38,690 nucleotides of DNA from CAZMSQ01 sp964569025 (GTDB lineage: Bacteria > Bacteroidota > Bacteroidia > Chitinophagales > Saprospiraceae), in assembly GCA_964569025.1 (NCBI GenBank), contig CAZMSQ010000020.1, positions 1-38,690 on the forward strand, written 5' to 3'. Both the position numbers and the translations under genes were made by a program. Below, one piece after another: positions 1 to 9,309 of the stretch. Each line of letters starts with the position of its first letter. Positions within the stretch are counted from its first letter, which is position 1. Below the pieces are notes generated by a model. The model was not told the origin of the DNA, ran no database searches, and saw only the letters and a list, made by a program, of their open reading frames with translations.

Positions 1-502
1 ATTCATTAGCCTGAAACCAGTTGACACCAACCACAGGGTAGAAATCATATGAAGGATGGCGGAAATAGGCTTGCACATAAGGCTCGTTGTAAACGAGCTC
101 GTCGCGCCATACCAGCGTATCAGGAAGGACAGAGAAGTACGTTTCGGGGTATGTTTCCCCCCATACCCGGTCAACCCAATACACAAATTCGCGGTAGTCG
201 ATATTGGTCACCTCAGTTTCATCCATGTAAAAGGATGACACAGTAACCCGGCGAGGGAGTGCGGCCCATTCGAACATGACGTCTTCCTGAGTCTGACCCA
301 TGGTAAACGTACCACCTTCAACGAGGACGAGGTTCGGACCAGTTATCTGGCCTTCGTAATCGCGTTTTTCGAATCCGCCCCAATCCTGGTCATTGTACAT
401 CCAGCCCGTCGTCGCAGAGCGCTCGTTTTTGCTGCATGCCGGAAAGAGGAGCACGGCGCTGAGGGCGAATAAAGCCCAGTGGGATTTCAACAAGTTCTTC
501 AT
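1..502 (-). CDS. gldJ: Gliding/T9SS lipoprotein GldJ, partial (N-terminal part only)
   Basis: The gene reads from an ATG at 502 leftward off the window edge, so only about 167 N-terminal residues are visible. It opens with a hydrophobic leader and a lipobox ending at Cys23 (LFPAC), so it should be an outer-membrane-directed lipoprotein. After a short linker (GWMYNDQDWGGFE) comes the start of a formylglycine-generating-enzyme/SUMF1-type fold, with VEGGTFTMG at about residue 63 and FYMDETEVTN further on. GldJ and GldK share this fold and are structural T9SS/gliding lipoproteins rather than enzymes. I prefer GldJ because of the GWxYND-type linker, the PRRVTVSSFYMDETEV stretch, and the proximity of porU and porV, which neighbour gldJ in Flavobacterium. 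GldK is the main alternative. A TAnnTTTG box lies 28 bases upstream. Confidence 0.82.
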   Translation of the reverse strand, partial: MKNLLKSHWALFALSAVLLFPACSKNERSATTGWMYNDQDWGGFEKRDYEGQITGPNLVLVEGGTFTMGQTQEDVMFEWAALPRRVTVSSFYMDETEVTNIDYREFVYWVDRVWGETYPETYFSVLPDTLVWRDELVYNEPYVQAYFRHPSYDFYPVVGVNWFQANE

Positions 503-529
503 TGCGTGAATTTTGACTTTTTCAGGCGA

Positions 530-558
530 CAAATATAGGAATTAATCGGGTTTGCCAA
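530..558 (-). promoter_or_regulatory. Candidate Bacteroidota promoter for gldJ
   Basis: On the minus strand the sequence reads TTG (558-556), an 18-base spacer, then TATATTTG (537-530). This fits the -33 TTG / -7 TAnnTTTG consensus of Bacteroidota primary sigma promoters. The -7 box ends 27 bases before the gldJ ATG, leaving a short leader. It lies between the end of the porP-type gene and gldJ, so gldJ probably has its own promoter besides read-through. Confidence 0.6.
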
Positions 559-594
559 CAGGTGTTTCGGTGTTTTCGTCGGTGGCTTGTCAAC

Positions 595-1614
595 TCATCT
601 GAACATTTGCAGACAATCATTATAGTCGGTGCCTTTGCGCTGGCGGAAGTTTATGCTCATTGAGAGCTCGTGGGTTCCTCCAGAGTTGGCCAGCTGAAGG
701 CCAGAAACGGTCGCGTCGAAACTGTATCCGATTTTGAACTCATCAATCCTGACGCCGACCAAACCGATGACAGCATCTGCATTTCCGAATGCATGCCTAA
801 ACCAAGCTCCTCCAAATAACATGCCGAAGCTCGCATACATCCCGGCATTCACCTGCTGCACATTTCCCTGGCTGGCATACATGACATTTGGGGATATAAA
901 CGAGGAGCTTCCGCCGATATTGTTTCCTCCCAGTGGGAATTCTCCTCCGGTGTGCACAGTTAGTCGGGTAAGACTTGGGGTGTTGAGGTTTTCGTTGACG
1001 CCCAAAAAGGTATTGTCTGGCTGGTTGATGTGCTTGATGCTGATTCCGGCATAAAAACGCTGATTGTAGATAAGCATTCCGGTGCCGAGGTCGAGGTTTG
1101 ACCTTGAGAGTTCATCAGGCGTTTGTTCCTGTGTCGGTATTGGAGCACCACCTCCACCTGTAATAGGGCCCAGAATAGGGTCAATCTGGTCCAGAAAGAT
1201 CAGTTTGCCCCAGTCGAGCTGGGTTTGGGTGTAGCCTCCTTCCACGCCGAATTTGACAAACCAGTCGCGAGAGAGCTGGAGGCTATAGGCAAAGGTTCCG
1301 CTGACTTTGACCGTCTTCAGAATGCCGTTGCCGGCATCATCGGTGAGGACAAATAGTCCGACACCGCTATTGAGCTCGTCAATATACTGATCATAAGATG
1401 CAGCAAAGGTTTTATAGGCACCCCCACTGATACCTGACCATTGGTTTCGGAAATTCAGACCCACACGCGGACTGCGTGCATTGCCGGCGAGAGCGGGGTT
1501 GACCTGTAGAGGGGCGGCATAAAACTGACTGAACAACGGGTCTTGTGCCTGCACCCCGCCGTATAGCAGGGTCAGAAGCAGCGGGAGGATAAAAAATCGG
1601 GACACTCGTTTCAT
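595..1614 (-). CDS. PorP/SprF family T9SS outer-membrane protein
   Basis: A 339-residue protein with a cleavable signal peptide (about residues 1-23, ending VQAQ) followed directly by the family hallmark QDPLFSQFYAAPLQVNPALAG. The rest is glycine- and aromatic-rich alternating beta strand typical of an outer-membrane barrel, including GLNFRNQW near the start and a strand-like ending (MSINFRQRKG). PorP/SprF proteins are T9SS-associated; PorP binds the PorK/PorN ring system and anchors PorE, while SprF paralogs help secrete particular adhesins such as SprB. Many Bacteroidota carry numerous paralogs, often beside a large secreted protein. None is adjacent here, and the neighbours are core T9SS genes, but the sequence alone does not show whether this is the core PorP. 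It shares a strand with gldJ, 92 bases downstream. Confidence 0.85.
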   Translation of the reverse strand: MKRVSRFFILPLLLTLLYGGVQAQDPLFSQFYAAPLQVNPALAGNARSPRVGLNFRNQWSGISGGAYKTFAASYDQYIDELNSGVGLFVLTDDAGNGILKTVKVSGTFAYSLQLSRDWFVKFGVEGGYTQTQLDWGKLIFLDQIDPILGPITGGGGAPIPTQEQTPDELSRSNLDLGTGMLIYNQRFYAGISIKHINQPDNTFLGVNENLNTPSLTRLTVHTGGEFPLGGNNIGGSSSFISPNVMYASQGNVQQVNAGMYASFGMLFGGAWFRHAFGNADAVIGLVGVRIDEFKIGYSFDATVSGLQLANSGGTHELSMSINFRQRKGTDYNDCLQMFR

Positions 1615-2036
1615 AGGGAGGTAGATTTGGACATCATGTCAGACCCATATGGTCTGTTTATGAATGCCAGACTGCCTATTTTGTTGCAGAGAATGGTAAG
1701 AACGGAAATTTCTGTCAAATATGGTGAATCGTCGCATGCTCTTTCCGCAACATGCACTCATGTGCCGATGTGATTGGAGCACGAATGTCACAATATCGGA
1801 ATGAAAAACAATGAAGCTGGTTGGTTTGCTCAGAATGGTCCTGCCGAATTACCAACCGGGATATGAGATGTTAAAAGGACCTCTATTTTTCCTGTTTTCT
1901 TGCTGCCTGTTGATTTGGAAAATTGATGAATTGGTGACCATGGAGATCTCTTCCTTTTTCTGTAAGCAGAGCAATAGCAGCGGTGGGGCAACGTTACACA
2001 TTTTATGAATCAAAAAACCGCCAATACTGCGAGCCA
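1615..2036. other. 422-base divergent intergenic region
   Basis: This lies between the divergent porP-type and porU genes. It contains short open frames in several registers, none resembling a known protein. A small inverted repeat at 1640-1656 (CAGACC, 5-base loop, GGTCTG) sits in the presumed leader of the porP-type gene. No full TAnnTTTG box is seen in either direction; the closest on the plus strand is a TATTTTTC-like sequence near 1880. No RNA gene was recognised. Confidence 0.5.
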
Positions 2037-5000
2037 ATGATAGTGAGATTGATACCCGGACTGGTTCTTCAGAGCATTTTCGTGATGGTGTGTTTTGCGG
2101 GATTATCTGCACAATCATCCATTGTGCTTGAGGAAACGCTTGTTTGGGAGGCTGAACCAGTGCGATGGCAGATTGCTCCCGAGGAGTATATTCAGGCTTA
2201 TCGGTTTCAAGGTGACGCATGTGCCATTGATCCTTCGGGTATGCCTATCTACACTAAAACAGTACCCTTTGACGGTCCTGGCCGATTGGAGTGTGTGCTG
2301 GAACGATTGGAATATGAACAGATAGAGCCCTTGGAGGGAAGGAAAGGTGTCGAGCCACCAATGACTCATGAAGTGACAGGAAGTGTAGCAGGTGCAAGGG
2401 GGAAGTGGCAGGGGAGTGTCTCACTTTCTCCAATCATCAGGAATGAATCAGGTGGATGGTCAAGATTGGTTTCTTTCACTTTGAGAGTGAGGCATTTGCC
2501 CGAGTCGCCAGTTGTGGACAGCCGCGGAGGTCCGACAACGACAGACGAGTCGGTGCTCGCTTCAGGGGTTGTGTATAAGCTTGAAATTGCTGAAAGTGGG
2601 ATTCATAAACTGACATACAGTTACTTGCGTGATGTTCTCGGCATCAATGTGGATGAAATCGATCCGCGGAGGCTGAGCATCTATGGCAATGGAGGGGGCA
2701 TCCTGCCCCGGCTTGCGGGTGCGTCCCGTTTTGATGATTTGGTGGAAAATCCAATTCTGGTTGTCGGAGAGGAAGACGGGCGGTTTGATCAGGAGGATTA
2801 CGTTTTGTGGTATGCCGAGCAGGCTGATGTCTGGCGGTACAATGCCTCAGCGGATCGGTTCGATATGGTGCAAAATCCTTTCAGTGACCTCAATGCCTGT
2901 TTTCTCAAAATCGGTACGACTCCCGGAAAGCGATTGGAGTTGTCTCCGGATCTCTCACCCACTGCGCCACCGGATGTTTATCAAACAGATGCTTTTGACG
3001 ACTTTCTGCGTCTTGAGGACGAACGTTCAAATCTGCTCTATGACTTTGGCTCGGCTGAGGGGTCCGGACAAGAGTGGTTTGGCGACGGGTTTCGGGTGAC
3101 CAGAACACGGACGTACAGCGATTTCGATTTTCCGGGTCTCATCCAATCAGAGCCAGTGAATGTGGTCGCTCGGTTTGCCGGCAGAAGTGCGGTTCCAACT
3201 GTATTTTCAGTCATTGCAGGCGGAGAGGAATTCTCAGCTTCCATCCCGGGTACCGATGTAGCCAACAATGTGACAGCGGCATATGCCCGTATCAGGGAGG
3301 CAGGGGGTAATTTTTTTGCCTCTGAAGAGCGGATACCAATCACTGTTGCATATCCGCAGGGAGGAGCTGCCAGTGAGGGGTGGCTGGATTATATCCAACT
3401 CAACGCCCGCTGTGCCCTTCGTTTGCGCGGAGCCCAGTTGTCTTTTCGCGACAGCCGAGCGGCCGGCCAGCCACTGGCAGAATACTCAGTGGAAGGGGCC
3501 AATGGCATGGTGCAGGTCTGGGACATAACCAACCCGCTCAACCCGAGGAAACAGGAATTTATTCAGTCAGGTAGCCGTCTGACATTTACTGCCTCTTCTG
3601 ACACCCTGCACACCTATGTGATTTTCGATCTGCAGGGTGATTTCCCCCAACCTGTATCGGGCATTCAACTTTCCAATCAAAACCTGCACGGATTGCCGGA
3701 TGCAGATATGCTGATTGTGTACCATCCTGACTTTGAGCAAGCAGTCCAGCAGCTTGCGGCGCACCGCCGTACCCATAGCAGGCTGTCAGTTGCATTGGCA
3801 CCTATTGAGCAGGTCTACAACGAATTTTCGAGCGGCCGGCAGGACCCCACCGCTATCCGGGATCTGGCCAGATTGATGTATCAACGCAATCCGGAGTTTC
3901 GGTATTTGCTTCTGTTTGGTGATGGCTCATTTGATTATCGCAACCGACTCGGGCTGGAGCCCGGGCAGCGTCATCACTTCATACCGACCTATGAGACAGT
4001 CGAGTCTATGAATCCTTTATATGCCTACCCTTCAGATGATTATTTTGGGTTGTTGGATGACGATGAGGGTGATGGTCTTGAGTCAGGCCGGTTGGATCTC
4101 GCCATTGGCCGGCTCCCGGTCAAGACACCCCTTGAGGCCGGGCAGTTTGTCCAGCGGATCATTGATTATGAAACCAGCCCTGAATATCTGCGTGACTGGC
4201 GAAACCGCATCGTGTTTATTTCAGACGACGAAGACAACAATCTGCACCTGAATGCCAATGAAAACGTGGAGGAACGTCTCGAGGCATACCCTTTTTTCAA
4301 CATCGACAAAGTGTATTTCGATGCTTACCCGGAGCAGTCGACTTCCGGAGGTGACCGCTATCCGGATGCGAATAATGCCATCAATACAAACATGTTTCGG
4401 GGGGCATTGATCATGAATTACATGGGCCATGGCGGGCCTACCGGCTGGGCTCAGGAGCGGGTGCTGACCTTAGATGATATTGATGGGTGGACCAACAGGC
4501 CGCGGCTTCCGCTGCTTATTACGGCTACCTGCTCCTTCACCGGATTTGACGAGCCTAATTTTGTTTCTGGCGGAGAGCGGACAGTGCTCAATGACAGGGG
4601 TGGAGCTGTGGCGCTGATGTCAACAGTCAGGGCAGTATTCGCCCAGTCGAATGAGATTTTGGTCAAGAATGTGTTTGATCACCTTTTTGACAAGGAGGCA
4701 GATGGGCCGCTGGTGCCCATCGGGGAGGCGCTTCGGCGTGGGACCAACGACACGCAGGGTACGACCACGCGAATCATCAATTCCCGAAAATTTACTCTGA
4801 TAGGTGATCCGGCCATGAGGCTGGGACTGCCGAAGCTGCGCGTGGAGACCTCCTCCATCAACGGCAGACCTGTTGGCAGCGGGAGTTCAGATACCCTTCG
4901 GGCCCTTTCGAAAGTGACCATTGAAGGATTTGTGGCTGATGAATTCGGTCAACAGCTCAGCAATTTCAATGGTCGTATGTATGTCTCGGTTTTCGATAAG

Positions 5001-5936
5001 GCTGATACCCTTCAGACGCTCGGTCAGGGGGCTGGAGTCACCAGTTTCAGGCTACAGCGGAATGTATTGTTTAAAGGTGTGGCAACCGTCAGCAACGGGC
5101 AGTTTTCGCTGAACTTTGTCTTGCCAAAAGACATCGATTACACCTTCGGCCCCGGAAAGCTCAGCTACTACGCAGAGAATGGCATCTCCGATGCAACTGG
5201 CTATTATGACGGATTTCTGATTGGAGGCACCGATCCTGACGGACTGACAGATGACAAGGGACCGCTGGTGGAAGTGTTTATGGACGACGAGCAATTTGTA
5301 TTTGGCGGACTCACAGGAGAGAACCCACTGCTGTTGGTTAAACTCTCAGATGAAAACGGCATCAACATCTCGGCAAGCAGTATCGGTCATGATATGACAG
5401 GCGTACTTGACGATCGCCAGGCAGAGCGCTTTCGCCTGAATGATTTTTATGAGTCGGCCCTTGATGATTTTACCAGAGGGACGGTCAGGTATCCCCTCAA
5501 CAAGCTCGAGGAGGGGCTGCATACCGTGCGCGTCAAGGCATGGGATGTGGCCAATAACCCTTCAGAGGGGTATACAGAATTTGTTGTTGCCTCCAGCGCC
5601 TCGGTTGCCCTGGACCATGTGTTGAATTATCCCAATCCATTCACCACCAATACATGGTTCGAATTCGAACACAATGCCGCCGGCCTGCCACTCGATGTCC
5701 GAGTGGATATTTTCACGATTTCCGGGAGGCTGGTGAAATCCCTCGAGCGACAAATTCTGCCGCAGGGGGCAAGGGTCACCCGGCAAGATGGCATCCAGTG
5801 GGATGGCACTGACGATTTCGGAGACCAGCTGGCCCGAGGGGTCTACTTGTACCGCGTGTCAGTTCGCTCAATGGGTTCCGCCGGACAAGCACGCGAGGCA
5901 GAGAGCGAATTCGAAAAGCTGGTCATCCTGCGCTGA
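2037..5936 (+). CDS. porU: T9SS sortase PorU (C25/gingipain-family cysteine peptidase)
   Basis: PorU is the cell-surface sortase of the T9SS: it cleaves the C-terminal signal of secreted cargo and attaches the mature protein to anionic lipopolysaccharide. The ATG at 2037 gives 1,299 residues and places a signal peptide (residues 1-26, ending GLSAQ) at the N terminus; an in-frame GTG at 1983 would bury it behind 18 polar residues, so I rejected it. The C25 peptidase core is central. The likely catalytic His is residue 798 (MGHGG) and the Cys is residue 832 (TATCSFT), both in family-typical context, so the enzyme looks active. The last ~90 residues form a FlgD-like/T9SS C-terminal domain (NYPNPF, then DIFTISGRLV, then GVYLYRV). 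PorU itself keeps its C-terminal domain and docks on PorV, encoded just downstream. Confidence 0.93.
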   Translation: MIVRLIPGLVLQSIFVMVCFAGLSAQSSIVLEETLVWEAEPVRWQIAPEEYIQAYRFQGDACAIDPSGMPIYTKTVPFDGPGRLECVLERLEYEQIEPLEGRKGVEPPMTHEVTGSVAGARGKWQGSVSLSPIIRNESGGWSRLVSFTLRVRHLPESPVVDSRGGPTTTDESVLASGVVYKLEIAESGIHKLTYSYLRDVLGINVDEIDPRRLSIYGNGGGILPRLAGASRFDDLVENPILVVGEEDGRFDQEDYVLWYAEQADVWRYNASADRFDMVQNPFSDLNACFLKIGTTPGKRLELSPDLSPTAPPDVYQTDAFDDFLRLEDERSNLLYDFGSAEGSGQEWFGDGFRVTRTRTYSDFDFPGLIQSEPVNVVARFAGRSAVPTVFSVIAGGEEFSASIPGTDVANNVTAAYARIREAGGNFFASEERIPITVAYPQGGAASEGWLDYIQLNARCALRLRGAQLSFRDSRAAGQPLAEYSVEGANGMVQVWDITNPLNPRKQEFIQSGSRLTFTASSDTLHTYVIFDLQGDFPQPVSGIQLSNQNLHGLPDADMLIVYHPDFEQAVQQLAAHRRTHSRLSVALAPIEQVYNEFSSGRQDPTAIRDLARLMYQRNPEFRYLLLFGDGSFDYRNRLGLEPGQRHHFIPTYETVESMNPLYAYPSDDYFGLLDDDEGDGLESGRLDLAIGRLPVKTPLEAGQFVQRIIDYETSPEYLRDWRNRIVFISDDEDNNLHLNANENVEERLEAYPFFNIDKVYFDAYPEQSTSGGDRYPDANNAINTNMFRGALIMNYMGHGGPTGWAQERVLTLDDIDGWTNRPRLPLLITATCSFTGFDEPNFVSGGERTVLNDRGGAVALMSTVRAVFAQSNEILVKNVFDHLFDKEADGPLVPIGEALRRGTNDTQGTTTRIINSRKFTLIGDPAMRLGLPKLRVETSSINGRPVGSGSSDTLRALSKVTIEGFVADEFGQQLSNFNGRMYVSVFDKADTLQTLGQGAGVTSFRLQRNVLFKGVATVSNGQFSLNFVLPKDIDYTFGPGKLSYYAENGISDATGYYDGFLIGGTDPDGLTDDKGPLVEVFMDDEQFVFGGLTGENPLLLVKLSDENGINISASSIGHDMTGVLDDRQAERFRLNDFYESALDDFTRGTVRYPLNKLEEGLHTVRVKAWDVANNPSEGYTEFVVASSASVALDHVLNYPNPFTTNTWFEFEHNAAGLPLDVRVDIFTISGRLVKSLERQILPQGARVTRQDGIQWDGTDDFGDQLARGVYLYRVSVRSMGSAGQAREAESEFEKLVILR

Positions 5937-6049
5937 TTAAAAAAAGCGGCAGTCAAAAATCTTGGGGCCAGAAAATAAACACCGGCACGTTTGAGTTTAA
6001 GAGACACTCTCAGGCCGTCCCGTACTGACCGATTTTACAACTTCTTGAG

Positions 6050-6057
6050 TATATTTG
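6050..6057 (+). promoter_or_regulatory. Candidate -7 box for porV
   Basis: TATATTTG is an exact TAnnTTTG match in the 133-base gap between porU and porV. The expected -33 TTG is not clear at the usual spacing. If used, transcription would start at about 6063-6065. That favours the porV ATG at 6079 over the one at 6070. Confidence 0.45.
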
Positions 6058-6078
6058 CGAAAAATTTGAATGCCTCTT

Positions 6079-7317
6079 ATGAAAGACATATTACGGGTTC
6101 TATTGATATCGGTAGTGGTTGCAGGTTGGAATGCGGACGGTCAGGCCCAGCCCTTTGCGAACTGCTCTTTTAACGTCAGCACCGGACAGTGGGAAGCGCC
6201 TGACGGAGGCCCGTGCCTCAATACCATTACTACCGCGGTTCCGTTCCTGAGAATAACCCCAGATGCGCGCTCAGGGGCTATGGGAGATGTAGGGGTCGCC
6301 CTTTCTCCGGATGCCAATGCAATGCACCACAATGCCTCACGACTCGCCTTCGTCGAGCATGATGTCAGCTTGTCGGCTACTTACACGCCCTGGCTTCGGA
6401 CACTCGGGCTGAATGATGTCTATCTCGCGTATTTGTCAGGGTACAAGAATATCGATGAGTTTCAAACCATAGGCTTTGGCCTTCGTTATTTTTCCCTAGG
6501 AGAAATTAACTTCACTGACGACCAAGCTAATTCTCTTGGGACCGGAAGGCCGAATGAGTTTGAGCTTTCAGGTGCGTATGCCAGGAAACTGGGCGAAAAC
6601 TTTTCTGCAGCCATCTCAGCCAAGTTCATTTTCTCTAACCTGGCCAACGGTCAGACCGTCGAAGGAATCCAAGTGACCGCTGGAACTGCAGGTGCCGCCG
6701 ATGTGTCGCTGATGTACCGCTCACCAATCCGCTCAGGGCGCAATGAATCCAATCTGGCCCTCGGACTCGCCATTACAAATATAGGGACGAAAATCACCTA
6801 CACTGAAGATATCAAGCGAGACTATATCCCTGCGAATCTTGCGCTCGGAGCTGCGTGGACCTACAATCTCGATGAGTACAATACCATTACTTTCGCTACT
6901 GATGTCAATAAACTGCTGGTGCCCACACCCTGTCTCGATAATCCTGAAACACCCGAAAACGAGTGTGACCTGACTGGAGAAATAGGCCGCCCTGACTACC
7001 TCGAATACTCAGGCATCGAAGGCATGTTTCGCTCACTGGGCGATGCGCCCAACGGTTTGGAGGAGGAACTCAGGGAATTGATGTGGTCTTTCGGAGTTGA
7101 ATATTGGTACAATCAGCAGTTTGCAGTCAGAGCAGGTTATTTTTCTGAACACCGTACAAAGGGAAACAGGAAATACCTCACCGTCGGGCTTGGGCTGAAG
7201 TACAATGTCTTCGGGATGAATTTCTCATACCTCGTGCCCACCACGAATGCCCGGAATCCGCTGGATAACACTCTGCGATTCTCCCTCATCTTTGACTTTG
7301 ATTCGATAGAAGACTAA
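6079..7317 (+). CDS. porV: T9SS outer-membrane shuttle protein PorV (LptO)
   Basis: PorV is a FadL-like outer-membrane beta-barrel protein that collects T9SS cargo at the SprA translocon and delivers it to PorU. The protein is 412 residues from the ATG at 6079 (415 from 6070), with a signal peptide ending near GQAQ. The family signature follows: TTAVPFLRITPDARSGAMGD, then GVALSPDANAMHHNASRLAF. The rest is barrel-like, ending in a strand with terminal aromatics (FSLIFDF). A Cys-containing loop (CLDNPETPENECD) lies about two thirds along. It sits 142 bases after porU in the same direction, matching the usual porU-porV pairing. Only 11 bases separate its stop from the ABC-F gene, so the two may be co-transcribed. 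Confidence 0.93.
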   Translation: MKDILRVLLISVVVAGWNADGQAQPFANCSFNVSTGQWEAPDGGPCLNTITTAVPFLRITPDARSGAMGDVGVALSPDANAMHHNASRLAFVEHDVSLSATYTPWLRTLGLNDVYLAYLSGYKNIDEFQTIGFGLRYFSLGEINFTDDQANSLGTGRPNEFELSGAYARKLGENFSAAISAKFIFSNLANGQTVEGIQVTAGTAGAADVSLMYRSPIRSGRNESNLALGLAITNIGTKITYTEDIKRDYIPANLALGAAWTYNLDEYNTITFATDVNKLLVPTPCLDNPETPENECDLTGEIGRPDYLEYSGIEGMFRSLGDAPNGLEEELRELMWSFGVEYWYNQQFAVRAGYFSEHRTKGNRKYLTVGLGLKYNVFGMNFSYLVPTTNARNPLDNTLRFSLIFDFDSIED

Positions 7318-7328
7318 CGGGTGCCTGC

Positions 7329-9206
7329 GTGAATTATCTGACCCTTGAGCACGTCACCAAGCGCTATGGGGAAAAGGTCTTATTTGAAGACCTGACCCTC
7401 CACATCAGCAAGGGAGACAAAGTGGCGCTTGTTGCCAAGAATGGTTCCGGAAAATCAACTCTGCTGCGTGTCATTGCCGGCGTTGAGGGTGTTGAAGGAG
7501 AACATGCAAAGGTGCTCTTGCATCGGGACGTCCGTACCGGGTTCTTAGATCAGGATCCTGACTTTTTTGGGGCAGATACCATCCTCGATGCGATTTTCGA
7601 CCATGACAGCCCGATGGCGTCGGCCGTTCGCGATTATGAGACAGCCCTCCTTCACCCTGATCAGGCAGAGCGCCTTCAGAGCGCCCTGACCAGAATGGAC
7701 GACCTGAAAGCATGGGATTTCGAAGCCACCATCAAGGAGGTGCTGTTCAAATTGGATATACAGGATCTGGAGCAGCGCGTCTCAACACTTTCCGGGGGTC
7801 AGAAAAAGCGACTTGCACTGGCCCGTCTCCTGATAGAAGAGCCCGACTTTCTCATTCTCGATGAACCCACCAACCACCTCGATCTCGAGATGACCGAATG
7901 GCTTGAGGAATACCTGCAGCGTCAAAACCTGACGTTGTTTATGGTTACGCACGATCGGTATTTCCTCGATAGGGTATGTAATACGATCATGGAGTTGGAA
8001 GACGGCCAACTGTATGTGCATCGTGGAAACTACACACATTTTCTGGAGAGCAAGGCCATTCGGGAAGAGGTGGAGGCCCGGACTTTGGAACGCAATAAGA
8101 AATTGTACAGCAGGGAATTGGAGTGGATACGGAGAATGCCCAAGGCGCGTGGGACAAAGGCTAAGGCCCGCGTTGACCAGTTCGAGGTCTTGAAGGATCA
8201 AGTGTCTGGAAAACGCACTCAGGATGAGGTACAGATGGATATCAGGGGGAATCGCCTTGGAGGAAAAATCCTTGAGTTGCACAACGTCAGTAAGTCGTTT
8301 GGAAACCGGAAAATAATCAGTCAGTTTGATTATAAATTCAGGAAAAACGAGCGTGTCGGCATCGTGGGTCCGAACGGAGCTGGCAAAACGACTTTTCTTC
8401 AGATTCTTACAGGAGCACTCCAGCCTGACTCCGGCAAGGTTGTCGTCGGCGGCACGGTTTCATTCGGCTATTTTACCCAGTCCGGCATCCAACTCAAGGA
8501 CGATAAGCGGGTCATTGATGTGGTGCGCGACGTAGCGGAGTTCATCCCTCTGGCCAAAGGCCAAAAGCTCACAGCACCCGCACTTTTGGAGCGTTTTCTG
8601 TTTAGCAGAGCCCAGCAACAAGTCTATGTGTCACAACTCAGCGGGGGCGAAAGGCGGCGCTTGTATCTGCTGACCATCCTTATGGAGAATCCCAACTTCC
8701 TCATTCTCGATGAGCCCACCAACGATCTGGATATCATCACCCTGAATGTACTGGAAGACTTTCTCCTTGACTTTCCCGGCTGTCTCGTCATCGTGAGTCA
8801 TGACCGGTATTTCATGGATAAAATTGTCGACCACCTGTTTATCTTCGAGGGTGAGGGCCACATCCGTGATTTTAACGGGAAGTACACAGAATACCGGCAG
8901 ATTCGCAAGCAGGAAGGACTGGACCGTAAGCGACAGGAAGCTGCCGGACGTGACAAAACGCCTGTGCCCCGGCAATCACGAAACAGTCAGGATAATGCAC
9001 TGTCCCATGACCAACAAAAAGAGGTGAAACGGCTGGAGAAAGAAATTGCAAAGTTGGAGCAAGAAAAAGCCACACTGACAGCCCGTTTCGATGATTCGAC
9101 GCTTACCCCAGATCAAATCAATACTCTCTCATCTGAGCTCGGTGCGTTGAATTCGCGTATCGAAGCACTGGAGGAGCGTTGGATGGAGCTTGCAGAGCAG
9201 GCGTGA
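7329..9206 (+). CDS. uup: ABC-F family ATPase, Uup-like
   Basis: ABC-F proteins have two fused ATPase domains and no membrane domain; they act on the ribosome rather than as transporters. This 625-residue protein has NBD1 with Walker A ending GSGKST (Lys42) and signature LSGGQ at 154-158, an inter-domain linker rich in basic and helical sequence (about 230-300), and NBD2 with Walker A GPNGAGKT at 347-354 and signature LSGGE at 437-441. Both Walker B motifs read LILDEPTN. The C terminus (about 560-625) is a charged coiled coil, as in Uup, where it binds nucleic acid; this is why I call it Uup rather than EttA or another ABC-F. The start is a GTG at 7329, giving the family-typical N terminus. 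It follows porV by 11 bases. Confidence 0.88.
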   Translation: MNYLTLEHVTKRYGEKVLFEDLTLHISKGDKVALVAKNGSGKSTLLRVIAGVEGVEGEHAKVLLHRDVRTGFLDQDPDFFGADTILDAIFDHDSPMASAVRDYETALLHPDQAERLQSALTRMDDLKAWDFEATIKEVLFKLDIQDLEQRVSTLSGGQKKRLALARLLIEEPDFLILDEPTNHLDLEMTEWLEEYLQRQNLTLFMVTHDRYFLDRVCNTIMELEDGQLYVHRGNYTHFLESKAIREEVEARTLERNKKLYSRELEWIRRMPKARGTKAKARVDQFEVLKDQVSGKRTQDEVQMDIRGNRLGGKILELHNVSKSFGNRKIISQFDYKFRKNERVGIVGPNGAGKTTFLQILTGALQPDSGKVVVGGTVSFGYFTQSGIQLKDDKRVIDVVRDVAEFIPLAKGQKLTAPALLERFLFSRAQQQVYVSQLSGGERRRLYLLTILMENPNFLILDEPTNDLDIITLNVLEDFLLDFPGCLVIVSHDRYFMDKIVDHLFIFEGEGHIRDFNGKYTEYRQIRKQEGLDRKRQEAAGRDKTPVPRQSRNSQDNALSHDQQKEVKRLEKEIAKLEQEKATLTARFDDSTLTPDQINTLSSELGALNSRIEALEERWMELAEQA

Positions 9207-9212
9207 AAATTT

Positions 9213-9266
9213 AATTAAGAATTAAGAATTAAAAATTAAGAATTAAAAATTAAGAATTAAAAATTA
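9213..9266. repeat. AT-rich tandem heptamer array (AATTAAG/AATTAAA)
   Basis: Seven full heptamers and one partial copy run without interruption from 9213. The seventh base reads G, G, A, G, A, G, A in successive copies, so most of the array has a 14-base period. It starts a few bases after the uup stop, in the 103-base space between convergent uup and the TlpA-like gene. There is no hairpin of terminator type. It could be a slippage-prone simple repeat or a transcription-end region. Confidence 0.9.
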
Positions 9267-9309
9267 TTTTATATTCTGTAATTCAGGTGTAATGAATGTT
9301 ATTTGGGTG

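Noticed and set aside
1811..2008. Small open frame upstream of porU
   Set aside because: A 65-codon frame with a hydrophobic stretch but no family match, and it overlaps the porU start region; composition fits chance.
1983..2036. Upstream GTG start of porU
   Set aside because: It would place 18 polar residues ahead of the signal peptide that begins at the ATG at 2037.
7471..8282. Antisense open frames inside the ABC-F gene
   Set aside because: They overlap a complete, well-conserved gene and show no recognisable motifs; typical shadows of GC-balanced coding sequence.
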